A stretch of 64,000 bases of DNA from NCBI GenBank assembly GCA_037576195.1, contig CM075101.1:8928001-8992000 (forward strand). Direction: 5' to 3'. The stretch's first letter is position 1, and each line of letters starts with the position of its first letter. Both the position numbers and the translations under genes were made by a program. Positions 1 through 10,403 of this stretch are shown one piece after another. Source of the stretch: Phytoseiulus persimilis. Its lineage: Eukaryota > Arthropoda > Arachnida > Mesostigmata > Phytoseiidae. A model generated the notes under the pieces. The model was not told where the DNA came from. It searched no databases and worked only from the letters and a program-made list of their open reading frames with translations.

Positions 1-195
1 GAGTCTGGTGGGTTGATTCCAGGACGCATATGACAACATTTTGCTGAGTCTGGAGGAGTGATTCCGGCACCAGCCTGAGCATATTTTTACGAGACTGGAG
101 GAGTGATTCCGGGACCAATCTGAGCATACTTTTCTGAGTCTGGTGGGCTGATTCCAGGACCAATCTGACTATATTTTGCCGAGTCTGGAGAGCCG
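1..195 (-). repeat. 45-bp satellite, reverse-oriented edge of array A
   Basis: Four degenerate monomers read as 'gagtctggaggagtgattc..gggaccaatctgagcata', the complement of the monomers that follow. The array therefore starts in minus orientation and flips near 195. It runs off the left end of the window. Confidence 0.85.
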
Positions 196-1625
196 AAAGC
201 TGGATCAGGTTGGTCTCGGAATCACCCCTCCAGAGTTGGAAAGTAATGCTCAGATTGGTCTCGGAATCACCCCTCCAGCGTTGGAAAGAAATGCTCAGAT
301 TGGTCTCGGAATCACCCCTCCAGAGTTGGAAAGTAATGCTCAGATTGTTCTCGGAATCACCCCTCCAGAGTTGGAAAGTAATGCTCAGATTGGTCTCGGA
401 ATCACCCCTCCAGAGTTGGAAAGTAATGCTCAGATTGGTCTCGGAATCACCCCTCCAGAGTTGGAAAGTAATGCTCAGATTGGTCTCGGAATCATCCCTC
501 CAGATTTGGAAAGTAATGCTCAGATTGGTCTCGGAATCACCCCTCCAGCGTTGGAAAGTAATGCTCAGATTGGTCTCGGAATCACCCCTCCAGAGTTGGA
601 AAGTAATGCTCAGATTGGTCTCGGAATCACCCCTCCAGAGTTGGAAAGTAATGCTCAGATTGGTCTCGGAATCATCCCTCCAGAGTTGGAAAGTAATGCT
701 CAGATTGGTCTCGGAATCACCCCTCCAGCGTTGGAAAGTAATGCTCAGATTGGGCCCGGAATCACCCCTCCAGAGTTGGAAAGTAATGCTCAGATTGGTC
801 TCGGAATCACCCCTCCAGAGTTGGAAAGTAATGCTCAGATTGGTCTCGGAATCACCCCTCCAGAGTTGGAAAGTAATGCTCAGATTGGTCTCGGAATCAC
901 CCCTCCAGAGTTGGAAAGTAATGCTCAGATTGGCCCCGGAATCACCCCTCCAGAGTTGGAAAGTAATGCTCAGATTGGTCTCGGAATCACCCCTCCAGCG
1001 TTGGAAAGAAATGCTCAGATTGGCCCCGAAATCACCCCTCCAGAGTTGGAAAGAAATGCTCAGATTGGTCTCGGAATCACCCATCCAGCGTTGGAAAGAA
1101 ATGCTCAGATTGGTCTCGGGATCACCCCTCCAGAGTTGAAAAGTAATGCTCAGATTTGTCTCGGAATCACCCCTCCAGAGTTGGAAAGTAATGCTCAGAT
1201 TGGTCTCGGAATCACCCCTCCAGAGTTGGGAAGTAATGCTCAGATTGGTCTCGGAATCACCCCTCCAGAGTTGGAAAGTAATGCTCAGATTGGTCTCGGA
1301 ATCACCCCTCCAGAGTTGGAAAGTAATGCTCAGATTGGTCTCGGAATCACCCCTACACAGTTGGAAAGTAATGCTCAGATTGGTCTCGGAATCACCCCTC
1401 CAGCGTTGGAAAGTAATGCTCAGATTGGTCCCGGAATCACTCCTCCAGCTTTGGAAAGAAATGCTCAGATTGGTCTTGGAATCACCCCTCCACGTTTTGA
1501 AAAGTATGGTCAGATTGGTTCTAGAATCACCCCTCCACGTTTTGAAAAGTATGGTCGTACCGGAATCACCTCTCCAGACTCGGGAGAGTATGTTCAGATT
1601 GGTCCCAGAATCACTCCCATATATT
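196..1625 (+). repeat. 45-bp satellite array A (about 31 monomers)
   Basis: A near-perfect head-to-tail array with a 45-bp unit beginning 'ggtctcggaatcacccctcc' and ending 'aatgctcagatt'. Monomers differ by a few substitutions and no indels, so two long frames stay open: one repeats GLGITPPELESNAQI and the other LVSESPLQSWKVMLR. Divergence increases after 1490, where monomers resemble those of the large array at 49.7-58.2 kb (same family, opposite strand there). There is no signal peptide, no splice context and no single preferred frame, so I call this satellite DNA and not a protein gene. Confidence 0.93.
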
Positions 1626-2074
1626 CCAGAAAAAGTGCGGACGAACAGACAAACTGACAAACTGACAGACTAAGCCGATTATATATAGTAAGGAAGGACC
1701 CGGCTACCAGCTCACGAGACACTTTTCTCTGAATCTATCTTCCCATTCGGTTGATTGGTACATGCTGCTGCTAAAAAGTATGGTCAGGTCGATCCTGGAC
1801 TCACCAATTCAGACTCCGAAGAGTATGTTCAGATTGGTCCCGGAATATAACCGAATTCATTTGCCGTACATTTGAATTCATATAAGAGAATTCATTTGCC
1901 GTACTACGTAAAATGATGACTAGTCCCGGCATCACCTCTCCAGACTTGGGAAGTAATGGTCAGATCGGTCCCGGAATCACCCTCCAGGCCTCGGAAAGTA
2001 ATGGTCAGATCGGTCCCGGAATCACCCCTCCAGACTTGAAAAGTGAAGGTCAGATTGGTCCCGCAATCGCTCCA
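1626..2074 (+). repeat. Degenerate satellite monomers and flank
   Basis: The array decays into a tail 'gcggacgaacagacaaac' (1633) followed by an AT-rich 'tatatata' stretch. Isolated monomers recur at about 1773-1850 and 1917-2070. Between them 'gaattcatttgccgtac' is directly repeated (around 1854 and 1891). No gene is seen. Confidence 0.7.
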
Positions 2075-2175
2075 AGAAATCGATGGTCGGTGATCGACCC
2101 CCTGGGGCACGGCAGTCCATATACTTCAACGAAGTCGCTCAGGGGGTCCACGGTTGACCCCGTGGTAGACAGGTG
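2075..2175 (+). mobile_element. hAT-type MITE fragment (same family as 41320 and 42056)
   Basis: The segment matches the interior of the two complete MITEs at 41.3 and 42.1 kb: 'gaccccctggggcacggcag', 'acttcaacgaagtcgc' and 'agggggtc' occur in the same order. The terminal 'cagtggttctcaaa' motifs are missing, so this is a decayed internal fragment lying directly upstream of an endonuclease fragment. Confidence 0.65.
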
Positions 2176-2590
2176 GAGTTGCTATTCACGAACGCAGGGG
2201 AGCACCTACGCAAGCAACTCCCACAATTACACCAGATCTCATTGATGAAGATCCTGGTGACATTCATGCCTGTAAAATACTCCTACGTGACCAACTAACC
2301 GTCCTTGCGACTGTATATACGAATCCGGGAAAATCGTTCGAACTCATCGAAGAGTTCCTACTGGAATATGACCATGTTCTGTCCCCTGGTATACAAAACC
2401 AGAGAACTTCACTGTTTCTATGCGGTGATTTCAATTGGAACCTGAAAGACCCCCTCAAAATGGAAAACAATATCGAATTTATGCGAAATCAATTTGAAAT
2501 TCTTGAACTAATAACCGAACCTGAGATATTGACAACACGTGGCCGAACATGCATCGATATCATATTCTCGGGAGGCACTCCGGAGCACTG
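2176..2590 (+). pseudogene. Endonuclease/exonuclease/phosphatase (EEP) domain fragment
   Basis: One frame reads GGVAIHER, then LFLCGDFNWNLKD, then RGRTCIDIIFSGG and a stop at 2588-2590. These correspond to the SGGVAVYKR, AIMGDFNTTE and GGTCIDLTFSRG motifs of the Helentron endonuclease at 11.35-12.05 kb. EEP endonucleases nick DNA using the Asp and Asn of GDFN. The C-terminal HRP-type motif and the whole helicase are absent. It is probably a fragment of a second, diverged Helentron; an APE-type LINE endonuclease is the alternative, because both carry related domains. It is not functional as it stands. Confidence 0.72.
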
Positions 2591-3968
2591 AAGATAGGAC
2601 CGTCGAAAACAAATTGAGGGGGGCTTTGGGCGGAAGCACTCGAGAAATTTTGGACACATGCCACCGCCATTGATGAGAAATCTCAATATTGCTGAAGCAT
2701 TTTCCCCTCTCGAAAGGTTGGGACACCCCCCCCCCCTCTCGTTTTTTGTGGGTGTTTCAAAACCAATCCACCGTACTTTCCAATTCATTTATCGACTAAT
2801 TTTGTCTGTATCCCGGCTTGACGCTAGGTTGTTCGCATTTCTGCGCCCCGGTTCAACCCGTGGATGAACCGTTCCTGTTTTTTTTTGTCGTCGAATTCCG
2901 GCTCTTCCTCGGCTATTTGTATTCTAGTGGTCCCCAACGATGGTCAGGTTCCCCTCCTCTAATCTCCTCAACTTCAAGATATTCGTTCTCATGGTTCTTC
3001 AGAAGCCCACTGATTCTGTTCGCTAGCTCCGTATCTTTATATGCCGTAACTTTTCCTGCGTCCAGAAAGCAGTGCCTGTGAATGCTATTCCCCCCTACTA
3101 CGAGCCGTCTTAAGTCGAGATTCGAAATGTTCGGAAGCGCCATGGTCTCAACTTACCGCAACGAGAGAGATGAGCTCGTTCCGAAATGGAATGTTGAGAT
3201 GACTCGACGATCGAACATTCCAGATCCTGCCATGAGATCATGCTCAAAACACTGTGAACGCGGACTCCGATATACCGTATTCTCGTTAATTTGAGAGCTC
3301 CCTCCGATACTAGTGCTCCCTCCAATATAGGTGCACCCATGAGGAGGATTGGAACAATAGGAGTGCTCGATCACTTTCTAGTAGGCGGGCTCTCTCTCTC
3401 TGGTAGGAGTGCGCCCTGCCTGTCGGATGACGATCACAGTCCCGGAGCAAGGCTGATGGACGCATTCTTTTGGGAGGGAGAGAGAGCGCGCCAGCTATGA
3501 ATTCCGACGGTTCTGTAGTACGGACGGCCAGGCACCTTCGGGGCAGGCAGAGTACTTCGGCTAAGCGCCTACGGGCCCGGCGAAGTACTTGCAAACAGAC
3601 ACACAAATGTCTCGTTACACCGAGCATCAGCGCAGCCTTTTTCGCAACGAGATTCGGTCGCCTTTTCCCGCGAGTAGATGGGAATTCACCGATCGAGGTG
3701 CTACGCTAACTTGTAGGGGAAGGGCAGCCACCGTGGCTAACGGTTTCTTTACGCGCGCTTTGAGACAGTTCCTCTTGTGTGCGATCTCCGAGAGCAGTGT
3801 TTCTAGGGAGTCCCTTGCGACATTTCATGAGTTGAGCTTCATTGCTCATTTTCCCCACTCTTCAGTCCTCTCAAGCTCCCTGGTCTTCCTGGGGATCTTC
3901 CTGGTCTTTAGAGCTTTTTCGCTCTTCGGAGCTTTTCCTCTCCTCCATTCTAGATAAGCAGTTTCTGA
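2591..3968. other. No gene recognised
   Basis: Only short, mutually overlapping frames without recognisable motifs. There is a C-rich run at 2727-2738. Confidence 0.5.
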
Positions 3969-4230
3969 GCGGCAAGCCGGGCGCTTGCTAGGCCCAAGTT
4001 AGCCGAAAGTTCAGACATATAGTTCGTAGGCAGCAGGCAAGACGCTTGCCAGGCCCTGGTGAACGGATAGTTCAGATAGGTATTTTCTAGGCGGCAAGCA
4101 AGGCACTTGCTAGGCCTCGGTGAACTTATAGGTAGTTCGTAGGCGGCAAGCAAGGCGCTTGTCTGACCTAGAGGAAGTCACAGTTTAGCAAGGAAGTTTT
4201 CGGCGTCAGGCAAGTCGCTCGACGCCCAGA
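3969..4230 (+). repeat. Tandem repeat, about 60-bp unit
   Basis: Five copies of a unit containing 'gcggcaagcaaggcgcttgc' begin near 3969, 4030, 4091, 4143 and 4203 (spacing 61, 61, 52, 60). Each core is itself imperfectly palindromic (gcaag..cttgc). It may be part of the 5' region of the downstream Helentron, but nothing proves this. Confidence 0.75.
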
Positions 4231-4334
4231 AAACAAGTGGTTGATCTGATACTTTGGATAGTTCGCTCTCGTAAACGGTTGAGGTTTGTCGAGCAGCAAA
4301 ATCTAGTCAATTCCATTCTAGTCTCTTCCACGTT

Positions 4335-4475
4335 CTAGTCTATTTTTCGCGATCAGTTAATATCTGAATCCTAGTCTTTCTTTGCGATCAATTCATATCT
4401 AAATTCTCGTCGTTTTTTGCGATCAATTTATATCTGAACTCTAGTCTTTCTTCGCGATCGTTCCAGATCGATCTC
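4335..4475 (+). repeat. Tandem repeat, about 36-bp unit
   Basis: Four copies of 'ctagtctttctttgcgatca' followed by 'attcatatctgaatt', at about 4335, 4371, 4406 and 4441. Confidence 0.72.
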
Positions 4476-5192
4476 GTGGTTTGCTCGAATTTATGCTCAG
4501 TTTTTTGACGTGAAAACGTCGTTCCCTGTGGCTTTGGTGCACTCTGCTAGTACTTCGTCATTTATGTAACGAAATTTGAGGCTCCGATTCGTCCTCAAAC
4601 TCCGTTCGTGAGGCACCGGGAACCTTTTGATTGTTTTGGAAGGGTCACAAATTTACGGGAGAAGCCCTCTTTCAATTCCGACATCCACTCGAGCAATTTA
4701 AGATGGAGTTCGAGACCCATTTGTGCACCCCCTCGGAAACCTTGGAAATCAGCATGAATAACCGTTTTTCTCGGTTGCCGAGAAGCGCAGTGGAATCAAT
4801 TGTGCACGGAACTGGACGCCCACGTGAGCTCCTCTCGAAACGCCTCATATTCCTCTGATAGGTTGTTTAATCTATCATTTATACCCCGAAAATGGGTTGA
4901 ATTTCGGGATTGGATGGGATACATTGGATACAATCGGCGTGTCAGACGATGTGCTGTGAATTTCTACCAAGTCTCAAGGTCTCAAGACGTGAATTCATAT
5001 CGGACAAAATGAAAGCTGATTGATGAGTCGGGAAAAATTAAATATCGACGCTATCTGAACCATGAAGCTTGCTGCCTGAACATACGATAGCTGATCCAAC
5101 AACGAGGTTTCTGCTCGAACAGTGGGCAGTGGGAAGCAATTGGTCTTGTGCTAGAGATCTCTGAGTCTCGGTTAGGAAATTTTGCACTCTCT
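4476..5192. other. No gene recognised
   Basis: No convincing frame or repeat; possibly the 5' non-coding region of the Helentron. Confidence 0.4.
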
Positions 5193-5340
5193 TCCCGCAT
5201 CAGAATGGCTCGCCCGAAAACCAAAAATAGTGCTCAGGCAAAGCGGAGAGCGGAAAGCTTGTCAAGACCACGGAAGAGACCCAGAACGACTGCTGAAAGA
5301 GTGCAAGTCTTCCGGGAACGCCGTCGGGACTGTTCAGGTG
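5193..5340 (+). CDS. Helentron N-terminal basic exon
   Basis: The frame from the ATG at 5205 reads MARPKTKNSAQAKRRAESL and continues with an Arg/Lys-rich stretch (RPRKRPRTTAERVQVFRER), typical of the start of Helentron polyproteins. A strong donor-like site, ttcag|gtgagg, lies near 5336-5342, so the exon may be spliced to the domain that begins near 5709. I found no clean acceptor in frame; a TGA lies just upstream of 5709. This part is therefore an inferred exon of a decayed gene. Confidence 0.5.
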
Positions 5341-5708
5341 AGGTGACGGCTTGTAAGTTCTTACCTCCAACGAGCACACGGATTCACATGACAATCGATG
5401 CCGGAGACTTCCATGACTCTCATCAGCGAGGCCTCGATCAACTGCAGAAAATGATCCAGCGGAATGATCCGTCTCTGATCCGTAGCACGATCCTTCTACA
5501 CTCGGAAACTCGTGTTTGCGTGAGTGCGTGGGAAACAAGTTTTCACACCGGATGAATGGACTGGAGAGAGAGGGGTGAAACTGAGCCGCCCGTGAGTCAG
5601 GTAGGCGACATGAATGATACTCTTTCTTCAGCATCGGTGAGTGCTCACAAGCATTGTCCTGAATTGATTCGAAGCTCTCAGTACAGTCAATCATGAAAAC
5701 GCGCTGTA

Positions 5709-6311
5709 CATTGGTTCGAACAGGCCTTCTCAGAGAATGAATTCGGGTACAAATGCGATGTACTTGATCGTCTGTGGTTTATGAGGCATTTGAAGCCAAC
5801 AAATTCAGAAGCGGCTAGCTTTTTGACGGAACATTTCCCAGGGGAGAATACTTTCGCGTTCAAGCTGTGTGGTAACTGTCGCAAGATTTGCAACTCACTC
5901 AAAATCCCGAATATGAGTCGGACCAACGGATATCGGTATCCACCGAGACCGAATTTACCCAAGCTGGATCCATCAACAGAGCGACTGATTTCTCCCCGGA
6001 TCCCTTTCATGCAGATTCGTCGTTTGCTTCATGAGGGCTGTTACGGAATCGTTGGGCAAGTTATTAACGTGCCCGTCGACGTAAATACGATGGTACAAAG
6101 CCTACCCCGATCCCTAGATGATGATTTTGCCTTCAACGTTAACTTGAAAAAAAAACATAATTCACAAGTCCTCGTATATATCCGGTTTTGTCAAGAAGTC
6201 AACTATAAAGAGCTGGTTACATTTTCTAGTCCGGCAGCCCCTTTACAAGCATTATAGAATTGCAATCGATTGGTCCGTCTTCAAGGACGCTTCTTCCGAT
6301 GAGAATGATCT
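5709..6311 (+). pseudogene. Helentron N-terminal (Helitron-like N) domain
   Basis: Conserved Helitron_like_N blocks are visible: CDVLDRLWFMRHL, a CGNCRKIC zinc-ligand-like pair, MSRTNGYRYPPRP, LDPSTERLISPRIPFMQIRR, and GIVGQVINVPVDVNTMV. After an A9 run at about 6148-6156 the frame shifts by one base. In the new frame the family continues as IIHKSSYISGFVKK, KSWLHFLVRQPLYKHY and RIAIDWSVFKDASSDENDL, up to the LINE insertion point at 6311. Frame and protein resume immediately after the second target duplication at 7588 (LEGIESLN), which shows that the insertion is secondary. Confidence 0.85.
6297..6311. repeat. 15-bp target-site duplication, left copy
   Basis: cgatgagaatgatct, repeated exactly at 7574-7588. 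It lies inside the Helentron reading frame (encoding DENDL). Confidence 0.93.
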
Positions 6312-6435
6312 CTGTTTTCGGCTGAACCTCTCAGCCAGCCCTCAGGAGTGTCCCGGAATCACCTTTCGGTATTGCTTCAGTAACACTCCCTATCGCCTCG
6401 CAAATCCCATTGCGGGCGGTGGCCTTGGGTCTTAA

Positions 6436-7347
6436 GATATTTGGATCAACGCGTCCAAAAAAGCCCTGAACCAGATGCACGCTCAGGTACTCTGGAGCAC
6501 TAGCAAATTTGAGCTGTCGAAGACATTCTGGAAAGCAGTGGCTGTTCCCAAACTAACTTATGCTAATTCAGTCACGGTGATGACTAAGAAGACAAGCGAC
6601 GAGTTAGAGAAGACCCAACGGCGCGCAGCGCGATGGGCACTCGGCATCACAGGGTGGAATGTTTCCAACGAATTCCTTGAGTCCGAACTCAACTGGTCAT
6701 CCTTCGAAGCGCGGGAGGCCAAGAGTAAACTCAAGTATTTTGCTCGAATCAGTTGCATGGCAGCCACTCGCTGGCCGAGAATGATACTGGACATGCTGAA
6801 AGCGCAAAACATTGATACAAAAGCCTGTGCACGGGTGGAAGAGCTCAAAGTCAAGTTCAGATGCGACACATTGCAAATAGAACGAGATGAGACTGGAAGA
6901 GCACTCCTCGGCATCTATAATCGTTTACTGAACGAAAAGATCAAAGCCACACAGGACAACGACTGGGTAAACGGGATGGCTAGTAAATCTTCACTCGAAT
7001 TGTACCGAATGCACAAGGAGTCGAGAACAGCTGCCGTTCACATATACGACAATAGTAGGGGGTCCGCACTCCTGGCACTTGCCAGAGCTGGAGGTCTCCC
7101 TACGAAGGAGTATCGGTCCCGTTTCTCCGCCAACCCGGAACCGACTTGCAGCAGATGTGGCATCAGCGAGGAAACACTAGGACATGTGATATTCCAATGT
7201 AACGATGCACACCACACGACGGAGGACCTCCTAACCAACTTGGGACTGAACAGTGAGATGAATCGATTCGCCGTGGAAGCAACAAAACGACTCCTCGAGA
7301 AATGGGAGCGTGAGAACATAGGATCCGCTGAGCTTGCTCGCGCCTGA
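6436..7347 (+). pseudogene. LINE reverse transcriptase, C-terminal region
   Basis: An uninterrupted 303-codon frame running from the TAA at 6433-6435 to the stop at 7345-7347. It matches the region downstream of the RT fingers/palm in I/Jockey-group LINEs: a block ending WKAVAVPKLTYANSVTVM, then RRAARWALGITGWN, and near the end the zinc-binding-like CSRCGISEETLGHVIFQC motif. The catalytic RT core (FADD box) and the endonuclease are missing because of 5' truncation, so this copy cannot be autonomous. Proteins of this type are very common in tick genomes, which supports the organism guess. The absence of internal stops suggests a recent insertion. Confidence 0.85.
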
Positions 7348-7422
7348 AGTGAAAGGCTGATGTGCTTATATATTATGCTATGTACACACACAGATCCAAA
7401 TAAAACCATAACCATAACCATA

Positions 7423-7573
7423 AAGATGGTTCAGATTTAATTCTGATGTAAATTAAATCTTTTTTTTTTACCACTTAAGAAATTTTGTTGTCCCGGCCGG
7501 GGATCGAACCCGCGATTGCTAGCTTAGCGTGGCACCCAAGGCGTTGGTTTATGCCACACGGCCAACGGACCGA
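7423..7573 (-). mobile_element. tRNA-derived SINE-like segment
   Basis: On the minus strand a box A-like tggccgtgtgg (7554-7564) and a box B ggttcgatccc (7500-7510) are separated by about 43 nt, the arrangement of an internal Pol III promoter. The 5' and 3' edges of the tRNA-like part (gtcc / ggac) could pair as an acceptor stem. Downstream, in its own orientation, is an A9 run (about 7463-7471) and an AT-rich tail. Its 5' end abuts the right target duplication exactly. No intact anticodon arm was assigned, so I call it a SINE head and not a tRNA gene. Confidence 0.72.
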
Positions 7574-7588
7574 CGATGAGAATGATCT
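7574..7588. repeat. 15-bp target-site duplication, right copy
   Basis: Identical to 6297-6311. The Helentron frame continues directly downstream. Confidence 0.93.
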
Positions 7589-8699
7589 AGAAGGTATCGA
7601 AAGTTTGAATGCAGATGAAGCGCCACAGTCTGAAGTTATCCATGCCATGCAGCAGAACATGATCTGGAATGAAGATCATTGCTTGGACATGGCCCCTGGT
7701 CAGAACAATGTGCCAGAGAGCCTAATTTTTGATGAATTCGCAGAGGAACTGTCATTTCCATCAATATATTACGGGGTCGCTCGTCGAATTCGGGGCAGTG
7801 ATACCAACCCTGTGCGCTCAACTGCTGACACGATGTGCATGTCAGAGATTCGTAGGAGTGATCGCCGCGGAGCAACGCCGCAGCATGTTCTCTACATGGC
7901 TATGAAAATACTCCGCTTCCGAGTGCGTGACGGCATACAGAACATGTATCGATGCTTGCGGACCACAGAAAATATAACTAGTGACATGATCGATAACCGA
8001 GAATTCGTCGAGCGCTTGATAGACACCAATCAGGCATTCTTGGAAACCATTCCCAACTCAGTCCGATACTGGGCCACCCGGAAGAAGGATTTATTCGCTA
8101 TGATTCGACAACTCGGCAAACCCACCGCGTTCTGCACCCTCAGTGCAAACGAAACGAATTGGCCACATTTGCTCCGCATTTTACACCGTCTGTCGAATGA
8201 ATATAAACATCTTGGTAGTGATATTGCGGAGACTCAAATTTTTGAGAAGCTGAAACGCTATCAACGAGCATATTTGGTGGCGGAAGATCCGGTCACCTGC
8301 TCTATCTATTTCCATAAGCTAGTGCACGTCATCAATACGATTCTGAGCTCGAAGAAGGCTCACAACCCTTTCGGGAAGCATCGTGTTATAGACTACTTCT
8401 TAAGAATCGAGTTCCAGCAAAGAGGGAGTGCCCACAGCCATATACTACTCTGGTTAGAGAATTCTCCTGCTGAGGATTTGTCAGAAAATATGCCGCGCAC
8501 AGAGCAATTGATCACTGATTTATGCAGTGTTGATCACAATGACCTGACAGACCCAGCAATGATAAAGAATCAAACTCATGCACATACTTTCACCTGTACT
8601 AAAAGAGGTGAGCAGCAGTGCCGCTTCAATATACCGTATTGGCCCATGTTGCGTACGAGAGTACTCTTGCCATTGAGCAAAGAAGACCAGAGGAGATAG
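7589..8699 (+). pseudogene. Helentron Rep (HUH nuclease) region
   Basis: Continuation of the Helitron-like domain after the LINE insertion. The frame contains RVRDGIQNMYRCL, the block WATRKKDLFAMIRQLGKPT then FCTLSANETNWPHLLRIL, and the two-histidine nuclease motif in FQQRGSAHSHILLWLE (around 8410-8460; HSH where many Helitrons have HAH). Rep coordinates a divalent metal through these histidines and nicks the transposon end. The frame is cut by a single TAG at 8697-8699; the same frame continues beyond it. Apparent upstream starts inside the SINE sequence are artefacts. Confidence 0.87.
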
Positions 8700-10403
8700 C
8701 TGCTCAGGAACAAAGTGAAAAACGCGCGTGATAAACTAGAAACAAAAGCGTACGACTCCATTCAGGCGTACCTGAGCGATATCAACTGTGATAATGATCA
8801 GTATTTGAATCTGATCCGATCAACTTTGAAGCGACCGATATTGCTGTTCAAGAGGGACATGACGCAGATTTTCATCAATACATTCAATCCATGGATAGCA
8901 TCTGTGCTTAATTCAAACATGGATTTGCAAATCATACTCGATCCGTTCTCCTGTGCTGCTTACGTCGTCGATTATGTCAACAAATCGAATCGAGGCATCA
9001 GCCATTTACACCGGGAACTCACGAAAATCCACGAACCGAACCCAGAGTTTGACCAATCTCAGCTGATGGCCAAAGTGGGGCTCAGAATTCTTAGCAGCGT
9101 TGAAATGTCGGCACAGGAAGCATCTTGGTATCTGTTACGCCAACCAATGAGTTGGGCTCCACGGGCCACGATCATGATCCCCACTATGCGCCCCCATGAA
9201 AGATATAAGGCTCGTAAGCGAAAATCAACCATGACGAGAGAGAATTTAGCCGGCGACAGCGTCGACATCTGGACCAAATCGATAATTCAGAAGTATGAAG
9301 AAGGTCACGCCTCTTTGGGTCATGTCACTCTAGCTCAATTTGCGGCGTGGTACGGGCCGACAAGAAAACCAAACAATGATGAGTGTAACGTGCAAGAACA
9401 TGAGAGCGCCGAAGATGATGAGACTGAACCGAGCACTTACAAGCGTCGCACAGTTTGCAAAATTATAAGGTATTGCAGCTCTAAACAGAATGAAACACAA
9501 GATTACAAACGGGAAATGGTTACTTTGCACGTTCCATTCCGTAACGAACTGGTCGACGTCATAGATCGCGATAAGTTCCTCCAGGTGTACGAGAACAAGG
9601 AAAACGAGATCTTCGAGGAGAGAAAAGAATTCGAAGCAGATATTGATATCGACGCGGTTTTACGTGAAATCGAGGCAATTTGCCTGCTGGATGAGAATAA
9701 TGGCAATACCGCGGTTTCTGGAGAGGAAATCATTCCTTTGAATTCCACCGCAGTACCCAATGACGATGATTTGGAGGCGCATGCGAGTACAGCTTCGATG
9801 AGCGCGATTAGGCCCCGAAGTAATGTTCTGAGCAAAGAAGCATACTGTACCCTAATGCGTCAATCGAATCCAGAACAGCGCGAACTCATTTTAGAAGTCA
9901 TACATCGCCTGCATGAGCCGGATCGGAAGCCCATCCAAATTTTTCTCACGGGCAGTGGGAAAACTTTCATGTTGAAAGCTCTGATGGAAACTTACAATCG
10001 GTACAGTCAGCAGCATAATTCCATGAACAATGCCTACATAGCTGCAGCAACAACAGGCAAAGCAGCGGTCGCGATCAATGGTGTGACGGTTCATGCCGCG
10101 TTCCGTCTGACAATATCAAAACAAGCGAACTCATTATCCAGTGATACACTGCAGACTTACCGTCATTTGATACGAAACGTCAAATGTGTCATCATAGACG
10201 AAATAAGTATGTGCAGTTCACATGTTTTCCATTCTGTAAACTCACGATTGCAAGGAATGACGGGGGAATATCATACTAATTTCGGCGGCTTAGATTTATT
10301 CGCATGTGGGGATCTAAAACAACTTCCGCCGGTCAATGCTACCCCTGTATATTGCGCTACACAGCAATCCTTGGGAGGAAGAGCTATTCTTTGGCAGGAT
10401 TAG
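8700..10403 (+). pseudogene. Helentron Rep tyrosine region and Pif1-like helicase, N-terminal half
   Basis: In frame with the preceding Rep segment across the TAG. The two-tyrosine catalytic motif is seen as YVVDYVNKSNRGISHL (about 8960-9010), followed by EASWYLLRQPMSW. Helicase motifs are motif I FLTGSGKTFMLKAL (about 9940-9980), Walker B VIIDEISMC (about 10190-10215) and motif III GDLKQLPPVN. Motif I lacks about three residues of the usual GGAGTGKT, which would be expected to impair ATP binding. The frame closes at 10401-10403 because of a shift near 10390. Confidence 0.87.

Larger units (their letters stand above)
6312..7573 (+). mobile_element. 5'-truncated LINE plus tRNA-like segment, inserted in the Helentron
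   Basis: A 1262-bp insertion bounded by the 15-bp duplication. It carries the C-terminal part of a LINE ORF (6436-7347), a short 3' UTR with 'aataaa' at 7398, a (ccataa)n tail at about 7404-7421, and then a 150-bp segment with a minus-strand tRNA-like promoter region. The long TSD, 5' truncation and short-repeat tail are signatures of target-primed reverse transcription. Confidence 0.88.

Noticed and set aside
196-1625. CRISPR-like array
   Set aside because: Monomers are contiguous with no unique spacers, and the context is eukaryotic.
176-1657. 493-codon repetitive ORF (GLGITPPELESNAQI)n as a structural protein gene
   Set aside because: Other frames of the same array are equally open. The unit is a stop-free multiple of three, and the family recurs as about 8 kb of diverged satellite on the other strand. 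No start, signal peptide or splice context.
7480-7573. Functional tRNA gene on the minus strand
   Set aside because: Boxes A and B are present, but an intact cloverleaf and anticodon arm could not be assigned, and it is fused to an A-rich tail inside an insertion.
7485-7574. Start of the Helentron Rep ORF inside the SINE-like sequence
   Set aside because: The frame is open by chance through the tRNA-like segment. The true upstream coding sequence lies before 6311, on the other side of the insertion.
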